Origin: Phialocephala subalpina
Taxonomy: Eukaryota > Ascomycota > Leotiomycetes > Helotiales > Mollisiaceae
Assembly: GCA_900073065.1 (NCBI GenBank)
Contig: FJOG01000010.1
Coordinates: 1,401,423 to 1,465,422 of the forward strand
DNA length: 64,000 nucleotides
Direction: 5' to 3'
The translations under genes were made by a program, and so were the position numbers. Below the pieces are notes generated by a model. It had not been told where the DNA came from, did no database searches, and saw nothing but the letters and a program-made list of their open reading frames with translations. Shown in pieces: positions 42,701-54,204 of the stretch. The first letter of the stretch is position 1, and the number at the start of each line of letters is the position of its first letter.

Positions 42701-44157
42701 GTACTGATCCTTGCTTAGCATGGAAGAGTTTGCCATCCAATCTTTGATCGTGAATGGTCTCCTGCAACCCGCATATACCAAGTGTTGCAGCAACTCTATG
42801 GCATCCTCATGTCTCTCGAGGTAACTCTATATCATTTTTATCTCTTAGCTCAAGGAAACTAACATCAATCCAGGCACGAGATGCAATCGATCCCCTCTCA
42901 GCACTCCGATTCTGGTCAGACGAGCAAGAAGGTCACCGAGAAGTAGAAAACTACGTCAGTCTATCTACCCCTACACTCCTCCTCTCCCCACAAATTCCTA
43001 ACTCACAGCATCAGGTACACCGCTTTGCTCGCCGTTCTCGGGACCTCCACCGTCTCGACATCATCAGTGATGACGTCTCCTCTATTGNNNNNNNNNNNNN
43101 NNNNNNNNNNNNNNNNNNNNNNNNNNNNNNNNNNNNNNNNNNNNNNNNNNNNNNNNNNNNNNNNNNNNNNNNNNNNNNNNNNNNNNNNNNNNNNNNNNNN
43201 NNNNNNNNNNNNNNNNNNNNNNNNNNNNNNNNNNNNNNNNNNNNNNNNNNNNNNNNNNNNNNNNNNNNNNNNNNNNNNNNNNNNNNNNNNNNNNNNNNNN
43301 NNNNNNNNNNNNNNNNNNNNNNNNNNNNNNNNNNNNNNNNNNNNNNNNNNNNNNNNNNNNNNNNNNNNNNNNNNNNNNNNNNNNNNNNNNNNNNNNNNNN
43401 NNNNNNNNNNNNNNNNNNNNNNNNNNNNNNNNNNNNNNNNNNNNNNNNNNNNNNNNNNNNNNNNNNNNNNNNNNNNNNNNNNNNNNNNNNNNNNNNNNNN
43501 NNNNNNNNNNNNNNNNNNNNNNNNNNNNNNNNNNNNNNNNNNNNNNNNNNNNNNNNNNNNNNNNNNNNNNNNNNNNNNNNNNNNNNNNNNNNNNNNNNNN
43601 NNNNNNNNNNNNNNNNNNNNNNNNNNNNNNNNNNNNNNNNNNNNNNNNNNNNNNNNNNNNCCTCTTCATCCGTTGCATCGAGCACAGCAAGCACACCCAG
43701 CGTCTCCACCACCACCTCTCCGAATCCATCTCTATCTCCATCTCGCCGAGACATTAATGGCCAGATCCAGAATCCGAATCAACAAGAACACCAACATCAA
43801 AATCCAATGAGCAACCCACTGAGCTTCCCTGGAGGTGGATCCGTGTCACGTATCTCGAGAAGACCCGTATCCACCACCTCGACACTCTTCACTTATCTAG
43901 AAAACCAGCGGCGACCATCGGGAGCCAGACCTCCGCCTCCACCTCTGATAAACACCTCTGCTTCTACTAGCAATCCAAGCCCTCAAATCACTGTTGGGGC
44001 AGATGGGAGGAATCGGTTATCGAAGAAAAATCGTGCCGCCTCGTCGGGTTCTGAGGGGAGTGGGGATTCGAACGAGAACCAAGCTGGAGGTACTGATGGG
44101 AGAAGACCTAGTAGGAGAGCAAGTTTCTTTTCTTTGTTGAGGAATTCGGGGAATTGA
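39777..44157 (+). CDS. Ubl-like / VWA / ubiquitin-conjugating (E2) fusion protein, spanning an assembly gap
   Basis: Exons 39777-42662, 42719-42820, 42874-42954 and 43015-44157 (the last contains the gap). The N-terminus has two ubiquitin-like-looking stretches (VFVQISNGMKIVVPVPQSS near 36; VYVRWITLEAALEHSRLRRI near 162). A VWA domain spans about 600-790, with MIDAS DTSSSM and LLTDGEDNGSS. A UBC fold starts about 885: FWKVVMQGPPDSPYAKG, PMLHPN (HPN motif, 957-959) and, across intron 1, HGRVCHPIFDREW with candidate catalytic Cys967. The intron junctions restore E2 text exactly. The 573-bp gap is a multiple of three, so the frame runs to a Ser/Pro-rich tail ending FFSLLRNSGN; joining the tail to this gene is likely but unproven. 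It would transfer ubiquitin, with VWA as recruitment domain; targets are unknown. Confidence 0.82.
43088..43660. other. assembly gap (573 N)
   Basis: A run of undetermined bases inside the 3' part of the VWA/E2 gene. The non-round length suggests an estimated gap size rather than a placeholder. The right edge is Ser/Thr/Pro-coding repeat-like DNA, a likely reason for the assembly break. Confidence 0.99.
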
Positions 44158-44387
44158 GGCTTAAGGCGATGTTGAGATGTGTGGGGAAAGGAGAAGAGGG
44201 GTGTGCTCGCTTTCCCTTTTAAGGTCTATAGAATTCAGGGATATGATGAATACATGACCATTCGACGAAAAGGGGGTTCTGATCCTTTGATGCCGTTATC
44301 GTGTGATCTTGATATGGCTAGCCATTTCACCAAACGCCAGAGGCCGTATCCAGACCCGACCAACCATAAATACGCCAAAATATCAAA

Positions 44388-45993
44388 TCAAACATCCAGC
44401 ATACTCCTGATCTGTTGTGGCTTCGCACCCAATGTGACGCCGCTTGCCGTACTATCACTTCGATCACTCACATCTCTCGGTTTCGGGTCTCTCCCTCTCA
44501 AAGGCTCAGGGTGGTCTGTAAACCTCTCTTGAGTCTCCTGGATATCATTTCGTGCTGGGAACAACAGATTCGAAGCCATGCGGAGTGATCCATCATTCGC
44601 TACAGGTTTGTTGCTATCAACTCCCTTAGAGGCCGGCATGAGTCCCATCTCGATGTTGGTTTCAAGATTTCTTGCAGTCGGTTGCCCTCCACCCACTTGA
44701 TTGAAATTATGTGCTATCTCGTCTCGCACACTCATGTGTTGGTTGTCTCTATTTAGTCGGGACCACCAGTGCGGTTTCTTGACGATGCCAATCTCTTGAT
44801 CGATTTCCGCGCCTCGGATTCGACGCTGCCGGATGAGTTCTTTGTCTTCGTTGGGATCGATGTATCCCGCGACATTGAGTACAATGAAGATCAAGGCGAT
44901 TGGTGCCCATCCCAAGCCATACATAAATCCAACATCGGTGTCGAGTTTCAATGGGGAAATGGAGAACTCGAATGAGATTGCAGCTTCATAGCCTATCATG
45001 ACCAAGGACAAGATTAAGGAGAGGATGAACTTCTTGGGGGCGTATCGGACAAACCCAATGGTTCGATTCAAGATCCCGCGGTTCCGCTCCTTGTAGTGCT
45101 TGATCGAGTGCCAGAGAGACAAGACCGTCGTGATCCAACTCCAGAGAAGGAACAAAGCAGCAAGCTTGAATCGAATATCCGTCGCCACAGGTTCGGCTCT
45201 TAATCGTGCTTGGTCTGGATCGCGCTGTAGTTCAATAGCACTCCAAGATCGTGGGATCATCATGAAGAAGTTCTGCAGCAATTAGTACAACCATTTCCAT
45301 ATGAACATATTCACCTACCATGAAAGCAAACAAGTAAAATATCACTGGAATATATAGCTCAAACTTCGCCCTTTGGTCATCCTGCCTCAGTATGAACGGA
45401 TTCGGATCCACCATCTGCCTCTCTTGCCAACTCCCCCAATGCCTCACACTCTCCCACACAACACACATCGTGGTGGGCAACATTAAGAACCAGAAGAAAT
45501 TCGACAACACAATCGGTAATTCCGGCAGATAATATCGATCAACATCAACTCCCGTAATTCCACTTATGATCCCAAACGCCGCAACGATAAACATCCAATA
45601 CCACTGCCATCTTCTCCCAACCGCACGGAATCGCTTCTCGGTCGGCAGGAACAGCTTGCCGTGTTTTCGCAGATTGATGGAAGTGAATACTACCGCGAGA
45701 GCGAAGAAGCAGGTAAAGAAGAGCCCGACTTGGGAGCGCGTCTTCATGGGATTGATCGGAGAATAGCATGATGAACTATTGACGAAGGTGCCGTTTTCGA
45801 GGAGGAGTGGAGGTGTGTAGGGTTCGAAGACGAGGATACAGCGGGAGCCATTGGAGACTGTATTGTTCGAGTAGAATGTGTAGTTCCAATGCTGGAGTGT
45901 GGCGAGGTTGAAGTGGGTGCCCCCGATGAGGGTGTCGTTGGAATTGTCCCCAGCAGGGAAGGCTACCCAGTCTCGAGCATTGACCAGGTTCAT
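44388..45993 (-). CDS. DUF2434 fungal membrane protein
   Basis: Exons 45993-45319 and 45272-44388 (519 aa). The 46-bp intron (GTAGGT, ACTAAT branch, GCAG) joins FYLFAFM to NFFMMIPRSW. An extracellular N-terminus rich in N-glycosylation sequons (NDT, NYT, NNT, NGS, NGT) begins MNLVNARDWVAFPAGD. It is followed by about seven hydrophobic helices with conserved FLPTEKRFRAVGRRWQWYW, WESVRHWGSWQERQMVDPNPF and KKFILSLILS. The hydrophilic C-terminal tail of about 130 residues is presumably cytosolic. This is the DUF2434 (PF10361) pattern. The topology looks receptor- or channel-like, but function is unknown. It is divergent from COG5. Confidence 0.9.
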
Positions 45994-46547
45994 CGTGGGA
46001 TGTTTATGCTATTTTTGATCCAAATATCTGAACACAGAACAGCTTCCGTTCATGCATATTGAGCCCGATTAAGCTGCAAAGCAATGGTAGAAGATGAGAG
46101 AAAAAGTGATGATGTTGAAAGACTTGGAGAAGAAGAGGTCTAAGAAATGTAGTGTGAATGCCATACGCCACTAAACTTTTGATAGGCTGACAAGCCTCCC
46201 GCAAAGTCCGGCTTTAGGAAGGACTTTCTTCACAGCTTGACTGTAAACAGATATTTAAAGTTTGAGGCTTAACAGCGGTTTAAACTAAAGAGCTAGAGAA
46301 ATAATCTGTAATTAAAACATAAATTGTGATTTATTTCTCCAGGATCCTCAGAAACATGACGGACTTTCATCGCAAGGCTGACAAGACACCAAAAGGACCG
46401 CCAAGTGAACCGTGCGGCGACCCAGGGAAATCGACGAGGCCAAATTGCACCAAACCACAAACCACAACCAGCTTCACATTCAGTGACTCGCCCCTCTTGA
46501 AGCTCCAGATACCCAATGGCTAGAGGTCCATCCCCATTACTACACTC
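45994..46547. other. divergent DUF2434/COG5 promoter region
   Basis: About 550 bp, AT-rich in the middle (46250-46330). No gene is recognised; a 65-codon frame at 46326 is probably the COG5 leader. Confidence 0.45.
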
Positions 46548-48028
46548 ATGATGACCACCGAAGACGAGGAGACCGCCTACATCGACTATGAAACCTTCCT
46601 CTCGCCCTCATTCTCCCCCTCCTCATTCGCAAACACCCTCGTCCTCGGTACCAATAACCCCACTGACACACCTCTCGACCTCTCCACGCCCCTTTCGCGA
46701 GTGCTATTCGATTCCCAGGAGATAAATACCCACATCGATACCCTCACATCGAAAAGCGCCCTCCCTTTGCTAAACCACACCCAAGAACAAACCGCATCCA
46801 GCGCACGAATAGTGCAGGAGATAGATTCGCAAGTCGCCAGTCTGAATGATGGATACAAGCGACTAGAGAAAGAAGTTCTAGTGCGGTATGAGACTGCAGA
46901 GGAAGTTCGAGCTGTGGCAGGCAGGTTATGGGAGACTGTGAGGTTGGGGCGGTCCGTTGGACGATGTCTACAATTGGGACGCCAGCTTGAGATACAGCTG
47001 GCAGAAGTTGCAGGCACAGGGAATCCTGTCAAGACGACTGGAGTGAAGGAAGATCACAGAGCATTGGTGCGGTGCTCGAATACATTGCTGAGTCTGCGGG
47101 AGCTGTTCTCGAAGAAGGGAGAGGGAGAAGAGGGACAGGGATTGGATAGAGTGGAGGTTGTACGGACGTTGCAGAGCACGATCGTCAATCCTGCGGAATG
47201 GACTGTTACCACGAAATCCCAGCAGATCGTTCGCGAGTTCTCAATGAGTACTCTGTCGACTGGAGCGAATACCACCACATACGCCCAAACAGCCGAGACG
47301 AAATCGAGGACGACGTCAGCACTTATGTCACTCTACCTCCTCTCACCGATCCCCGACACCTCAAAGAGCAAGAAAATCGAGAAATGGGAGCCAGAACTCC
47401 TCATCAGCTCTCTACAAGACTACCTCCGAACAGCGCTCACATCCTCCCTAGCCTCTCTCACCCGCTCCCTCGCAACTCTCCCCACGCTCGATCGAACCCT
47501 TCTCGAAGTCTCCGCACGATGCCAAAACATCCTAGCCCTAGAATCCCTCCTCTCATCTACAACACCTACACCTCACCCGACTCTCCCTGCAAACACCAAC
47601 CTATCACCACCACCGAACTTCCTCCAACCTCTCCTCACAAGGCTCGAAATTGGGTCATTGGCAAGCTATTTCTGGCGAACATTGGCGGGAGGACTAAGTA
47701 CCAAAGCCATGGAGCTAGTAAATAAAGGTGGTGTGGGCGCGAGGACGTTACGGACGAATAAGAATAGTGTGCGAGATGCGATCAGGGAGTGTGTGGTCAG
47801 AGGTAGTCAACCGCCTGCTGGTGCTGTGACAGGAAAGGCAAAGGTGGAAAATGTGGAGAAGATGTGGGAGAGGGAGGTAGCGGTTATGGTTGGGAGTGTG
47901 ATCGGTGCTTGTATGTATAAATCCCGTCCTGGCCATTTCGTAGGGAGTTGAGCCCCCGAAGAGCTCGGCTCATCGACTTCTTAGCATCCTTTGAAACCAC
48001 CTACTAACTCCTTGTAGTGGGGAGGTGA
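46548..48028 (+). CDS. COG5: conserved oligomeric Golgi complex subunit 5
   Basis: Exons 46548-47910 and 48018-48028 encode 457 aa. The N-terminus (TAYIDYETFLSPSFSPSSFANTLVLGTNN...LDLSTPLSRVLFDSQEI) and the coiled-coil region (HTQEQTASSARIVQEIDSQVASLNDGYKRLEKEVLVRYETAEEVRAVAGRLWETVRLGRSVGRCLQLGRQLE) are the fungal COG5 pattern. The last exon is only 11 nt. A GTATGT donor, a perfect TACTAAC branch and TTGTAG acceptor give the ending VIGALGR-stop, the expected family terminus; without the splice the protein would end in unrelated MYKSRPGHFVGS. COG is a peripheral Golgi tether for retrograde vesicles; COG5 sits in lobe B with COG6-8. Alternative start: the second Met at 46551. Confidence 0.9.
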
Positions 48029-48843
48029 GATTTGGGTGGGGGGAGGAACAATATCCACAACAAGATCTCGAAGAACGAAATCTGACTCGAAGACCGCATA
48101 CATCTCGACACGACTCGAAGAGAATATGAAGGCGCCAATGTTCGAGATGTGGCAACAAGTTAGAACGGCTTTTCTGAATTGGAATAGTCAGAGAGATTTC
48201 AGATATCAATACGCAGCTCTTCCGCGAGCGTCATGCTCTAGTTGGAACGGACATTCAGATACGATATGATATACCCAGAGGAAATAGGCTGCGAATTTGG
48301 AGTCAAGAGAATAATGGACCCAATCCCCAGAATGTCTGTTAATCCATAGACTACAATGCAATGCACATTTTCCGAACCCGGCGGCAACATTATCGACTGC
48401 GGTATTGTCCCTCAAAGCTGCGGACAATTGCGGCAATCGTCCGCAGCCCCTATTCGAAGCGACATAGGGCTGAAGGTCAAGTGCCTCGAGGCTGCAGCTT
48501 CAAAACTCGACCTGCACCCCTCATTGTTGCAGGATACGGCCCAAGCTCTCAATTGGGCTGTTCAGCAGTCGTCTGATTTCAAGTTACAGGGGGCGTCATT
48601 GGATGCTGACTGCAGCATTTAATTTCGGTGTCTTCGTTTGGGATATTTTCGCCCCCAATTGGCGGCCGAGCTTATGCACCACACCTCGAGCTGAGATGCC
48701 CCAATGCTTACATATTTCAAAGCTTTTCGTATTGCCAAGCTCTTTTCTTTCTTTTATGTCAATCTCGTTGTCTATTCCCATCTTCTGTGTTCCGCAAGTC
48801 ATCGTTTCAAGAGTTGCAATTTGTATGAGAGTCACGTGAAATC
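48029..48843. other. intergenic before the Goodbye-NACHT gene
   Basis: Holds the promoter and leader of the NLR gene. Short frames only. No repeat or RNA gene is supported. Confidence 0.4.
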
Positions 48844-51800
48844 ATGGGTGAAGACCAAGACACCACCGACATTGGTCGCGCGTGGGAGGACGCTCTGGAC
48901 AAGTACTGCAAAGACACAGGAACAAACATCAAATACCTCCCGCAAATGAAATGGAGCGTCACAGCCATCATAAACGAGCAGCAGCGCCAAGTCGAGACCT
49001 TCAATTCGTATCGACATAACAAAGGCCTAACAGACCGACTCCGCTCCATGATCAGCAAGAACTCGGATGTGATTCAAAGTGTGGCAAACAACATCGCCAA
49101 CTCAGCGAGCAGTGTAAGTCCCCTCACTCTTTCCCTTTCCAGACCCTACGAGAAGAGAGTTAACAATAACAGGCCTTCCCGCCAAGCGCAGCAATCCTCA
49201 CAGCTTTCACTTATGTCATGAAAGTGCGTTCCCCCTTCCCTCCTCATCTCCCATCCGTAACCACTGACCCATATTCAGGCCTCGAAGAATGTTTCAACAG
49301 ACTACGACCAAGTCTCCGCCTTCTTCGAAATTATGTATTCTTTGATGGAGAGATTAGCGTTACTAGAGACTAAGTTACCGAGTGCGAAGAATTATAAGAC
49401 GATTCTTATGAGGGTATTTACGAGTTTGATGGGGTTGTGTGGGACGGCTACGAAGTATGTTACTGAAGGGCGGTTTAGTAAGTCCACCTGATAGGAGAAG
49501 AGGAGAGGGGAGGGTGGTTGGGAGTGGGGTGAATGGGAAAATGGGATGGGGCTAATTAGGAATTGCAGAGCATTGGTTGAAGGCGCTGTATAAGGGGACT
49601 GATGATGATATCAAGGCCGATGTAAGTCTCAACTCACCTCCCAGAATCAGAAACACCACACTAAGACATTGAACAGTACACAAAACTGGAGACCAACATC
49701 CAGCGCCTCGAATCAGCCACCATGTTCGCCACCCTCGCAACCGTAATGGAAACCAAGTCCGACGTAAAAGATCTCGTCGGGATCTCCATGCAAAGTCTGA
49801 AAGTCGGCACTCAAACTCTCGCCATCTCAGGCCAAACTTTGAGCGTTAGCCTAGAAACCCAAACCATGGTCGGAGGCATGTCTCTGAAGCAAGGCGAAAC
49901 ATTGACCGCAATCAAACGCCTCGAGCGACGAATGATGCAGAAAGATGAAGCGAAAAAAGAGGAAAAAGGAGGCCACAAAACCAAAGACGCAGGCGCAAAG
50001 AAAAACGCCGCCCTCAACCTCGTGAAAACAAAATTCGCCTCCCCTGCCGAACCCGCTCTCCAACTCCGCGAAATAGCATCCGCGTCCGTCCCCGGAACTT
50101 TCGGATGGGTATTCGAAGAAGAAGGATTCAAATCTTTCATGGACGGCGATTCCTCCCTCCTCTGGATCTCCGGTCCTCCCGGCATCGGAAAATCGTGTGT
50201 TGCGCATTCGATCATTGGGAAACTGTTGGAATTCACGGGGAATCAAACGAGACAGAGTGTGGCGTATTTCTTTTATAGGGAAGAGCATGAGGAGCTGAGG
50301 TCGACGAAGAATATGTTGAAGGCGGCGGTGATTCAGACGGCGATTGGGGATGGGAAGTATAGGGATGAGGTGGTGGCGGAGGTGAAGAGGAAGGGGGATG
50401 AGTATGATGAGAGTTTTGAGCAGACTTGGATGGGATTCTTTGCCGAGAGGTATCCGAAGGATGCGGATCAGAAATTGTTCATTGTGTTGGATGGAGTGGA
50501 TGAGGCGGACGAGGAGGATCAGAAGATGATTTTGGATATGCTCAAATGCATCAAGAAGGATGAACTCAGCATCCAGATCGTGTTTACGAGCCGACCGACG
50601 AAGGAGATCCAAGACGTTGCGACAGAGCTGCAGCCGCGCAGGGTTGAGATTACGAAAGATAAGATCTCGGTGAGGGGTGGAGACTTGTGGAAAATCATTA
50701 TGAAGAGGTGCAAGACACTCTCGAAGTTGAAGAGGTTGCAGAAGCCGGCGTTGAGGAAGATTGGGATGAAATTGCGACTGAAGGCCGACAGTGTTCTTTA
50801 CGTGGAGCACATGCTTCGCCGATTGAACGTTCTTGGTCGAGAAAGCCTGATCTTCAAGGAGCTAGACAAGCTTCCGGAAGATCTACCAAAACTTTACGAA
50901 CTCTTGCTTTCGGAGTGTCAGAAGGATCGAAGCAAGGACCAGCTCATCGCTCTGAAGAAACTCTTCGCTTGGCTCGCATATTCGAAGCGACCTCTCACCT
51001 TGGGAGAAGCTACCTCTTTGATCAAGGTCATTCCAGGCTCCAAGGGCTTCAGCCTCGAGGAAGAGATTGATGGTCGGTCTGCAAGGTAAGATTCTCCCTC
51101 ATTAATTTGACAGAGTAATACTAACGCGGCCATAGAATTCTTGATCTTCAAACTCACGTTGCGGAAGATGAGTCTGGTGGTGAAGAGAGTGACAGCGAGC
51201 TCAATGAGAACCAAAACGACGAGGAGTCTTCCAATATTACCGACAACTCGATTGCTTCACCACTCAAGTTCCAAGAACGATCCATGCGACAATACTTCCG
51301 CGCCATGGAAGTAGATGAGAATGGACTCCGAAGTTCGCCGTCCGAAGGACATCTCACCATCTTCGACATGGCTGTCCGAGTCTTAGACACACCTGAGGAC
51401 CCGACCACTGATGGAGATGGTGGCGAGTACCTTTGGCAGCTTCGAGAGTATGCCGTCAAGTTCTGGATGCAACACTTCCTCGACATTGACCCCGAAACCA
51501 CCTCCGAAGATGGTGTAAAACTAGTCATCACTAACCTTTATACTATGATGCGCGTTGGCGGGCCAGCCTTGAAGAATATCGAAAACTTCAACATGGATTG
51601 GGAAAGTCGCAGCTTCTTTGGATCTGCACCAGATGCTCTTCGCGAACAATTCTTCACTCATTTTGCAACATGGCTCCAACGTGCCTACAAGTTCGGTCCC
51701 ACTTCTTTCAGCAACGAAATGGTTGATTGGATGTCAAAAAGCACCTCCAAAGACTGGGTTATCAGCCAACTAGCCTTAGGCCATGCCACGAATTGGCTTG

Positions 51801-53792
51801 ACGCTAAACGATCCTGGCAGGCCAGAGTATCCTTCGATTTCACCAGAAACACCTTGCGAATGGTAGGCGACATCCATGACCGCGACCACTTAGCTATTCT
51901 TATCACACGTACTGACTCCTATCTAGACCAGGGACGCTCCTCGTCTTTCAGATAATGCCTTCCTCCCAGCTGATCTTGCAGAAGCAGACATCTTGACTAC
52001 CCTCAATTGTTTCCCCGACATGAATTCCAGCTTTTCAGCCTTGAAATCGGTTGGAATGACCTTCTACAACTTCCAACTTTATGATGTCGCTCTCGCCTGG
52101 ATCGAGAAGGCTCTCCAAGCGACTACGAAAGACACCGAACGATTCCACACCCTTTACTGGATTGGTCAGCTCGAGCTCGATATTGGTGGAACATTGAGCT
52201 TGAAGGAAGATGCCGAGCCCCATGCACGAAAGGCTTACGACGCCGTCAATCAAAGCATCGCCCTTTATCAGCAGAACGAAGAAGTCAAGCAATACGTCCA
52301 AACCAACGATATGAAGATCCTGGTCGAATTCAACCTCACAAATCGTTCACGATGCGAAGTGCGACTTGGGGAGATCGACAAGGCCATCGTAACCATGGAT
52401 GAAGCATACGCAGTTCAGGGTGACGATCCAGAGAGGTCCCTCAGCAGTGATTTCCTCAAAGAAATCACTGCCTACCTCGAAGAACATGAAGATTTTGAAA
52501 AGCTCATGGAGGTCATTGGACACTTCGAGAAATGGGACCTGCTTGCCCTACTGGGATTCTCATACTCAGATGGCCACGACACTTTCCAGCACGCGGCTTG
52601 GGTGTGCAAAAAACAAGATTTCTTAATCAAGACGTACGAAAAAGTTATCAGCGATGTGGCAAAATACAACACCGGCGCCCGGGTCCGAGGTCGGTTGGCC
52701 TACGTCTACCAGCGTGTGTTCCCAAACTACGATGCGGCCAAACGACTCCTGTTTGAGATCGTTGATGGGAAAAATTCGAAAGGGGAAACCTTTAGAGATT
52801 CAGACGAAGATTTCGTGTTCGAGTCCCGACTTCAGCTTGCCGATGTTCTGATGGCGCAATTCCGTGAAGCTGCTGACCCTGTCCAAAAGATCGCTCTTCA
52901 TGGAGAGATGAAAAATCTGATTCTTCAGCACAATATCGCTATGGGAAACGACTACAACATGTATGAATCTCAATCCATGATCTCACTTGCTCTGATGACG
53001 GGGAAGATGGGCCCCACGAATGATTTTCAAAGTGTCGTCGAGAAGACCTTCCGCGCATGCATCGATGCTCTCACGGACAATCAGGCTTGGAATGACTGTT
53101 CTGGATTCCGGATCTTGGCTAAGGTGCTAGCTTTTGTTCCGGAGATGAAGAGGGATGCTCAGATAGCGTTTTCGTTGCAGTTCTCCGCTGTGGATGACAA
53201 GCTTTTCAATTCTCACAGCGAGTCTGGCAGTGAGGCTGGTGATGAAGATGCTGGTGAGCCTGCAAACAGCCCGGAGGTTCTGACGAATGGGCAGGCGGTT
53301 GTGCCCGCAGCAACAGAAGACTCGACACCAGCACAAGTCGATGAGCCAGATAAAGGCACTGATGAAGATCTCAATCCGAACAGCGCCATATGGTGCGATG
53401 GCTGCGGAGACACATTCTCCAATTGGAACGTCAGACCCGTCTACGGTTGTATCATTTGCACCAACTGTGATCTCTGCGAAAATTGTTGGAAGAAGAAAGA
53501 CGCGTGCAATAAGGGAGAGCCGTGGACCGAGTGGAAGACTTACTGTGGAGACAACCACAAGTACATCAAGGGGCCGATGCCGGGCTGGAAGGGAGTGAAA
53601 GATGGTGTTTTGAGGATAGAGAATATTGGAGAGGGAGAGCTGCACCAGACGGATGCAATCGGTAGCGGGCACAACATTGCGAAGGTGGAAGAGATTAAGT
53701 TCGAAGTTTGGCTAGATGAGATTCAAGAGAGGTGGACTGAAGCTTGGAAGGGGTTCTGGAAAAGGGAAGATCTTGTCGTTGACATTCTCTGA
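48844..53792 (+). CDS. STAND/NLR protein: Goodbye - NACHT - helical repeat - ZZ-type zinc finger
   Basis: Seven exons (48844-49113, 49173-49223, 49279-49477, 49569-49621, 49677-51085, 51136-51908, 51952-53792) give 1531 aa in one continuous frame. Residues 1-190 form an all-helical fungal 'Goodbye'-type N-terminal domain (RAWEDALDKYCKDTG..., IMYSLMERLALLETKLP, MRVFTSLMGLCG). A NACHT ATPase follows with P-loop GPPGIGKS (about 358), Walker B FIVLDGVDEADEE (about 456) and sensor text VFTSRPTKEI. A long helical, TPR-like region (about 640-1330) includes VALAWIEKALQATTKDTERFHTLYWIGQLELD. A ZZ-like finger at about 1398-1440 reads WCDGCGDTF...CIICTNCDLCENCW. Exon 6 to 7 uses a 43-bp intron and is the least certain junction. 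It likely acts in cytosolic non-self or immune signalling, by family analogy. It looks intact, unlike the ankyrin NLR. Confidence 0.88.
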
Positions 53793-54204
53793 GATTTTTC
53801 ATATGTAAGAGATAATATTCCTTGCTTCATGGAGCCATTAATTGACATCGCAATAGCTAGAATCGCAATCCTCCTTACGCCAAATGTCTCGCGATTTCCA
53901 AGCTTGGGTTGAAGCTCCAAAAAGGCTTCCTCTTTCGAAGTTCATTGGTCCCTTGCTTTACGTCAATCACTACTATATTTGCGTGCTCGCTAAGTAGCCT
54001 GAAACGTGGTCATTCATTGCTTTTTCTTCCTATTCGCTCCATTTCTTTTGTGCATTCAGCCAATAGTGGGATGTTGAGGTTTAAGGATGTTGGCATCCTA
54101 ACCCCGTTAACGCCGGAGCCTCAAAACATATCAATCCTCTATCCCTTTCACAATAATTAATCTTACTATCTACTCAGATTCATTTCCTACGACAAATAAT
54201 CAAG
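53793..54204. other. intergenic, no gene seen
   Basis: Promoter of the aldo-keto reductase and 3' flank of the NLR gene. No supported feature. Confidence 0.4.

Noticed and set aside
42754..43086. Separate gene starting at 42754 and reading into the gap
   Set aside because: Its first part is out of frame with the E2 exons and crosses two good introns. Only the part from 43015 fits the VWA/E2 gene.
49851..50810. 319-codon minus-strand frame opposite the Goodbye-NACHT gene
   Set aside because: Antisense to the NACHT coding sequence. His/Leu/Arg-rich text without a domain is a shadow of the real gene's codon bias.
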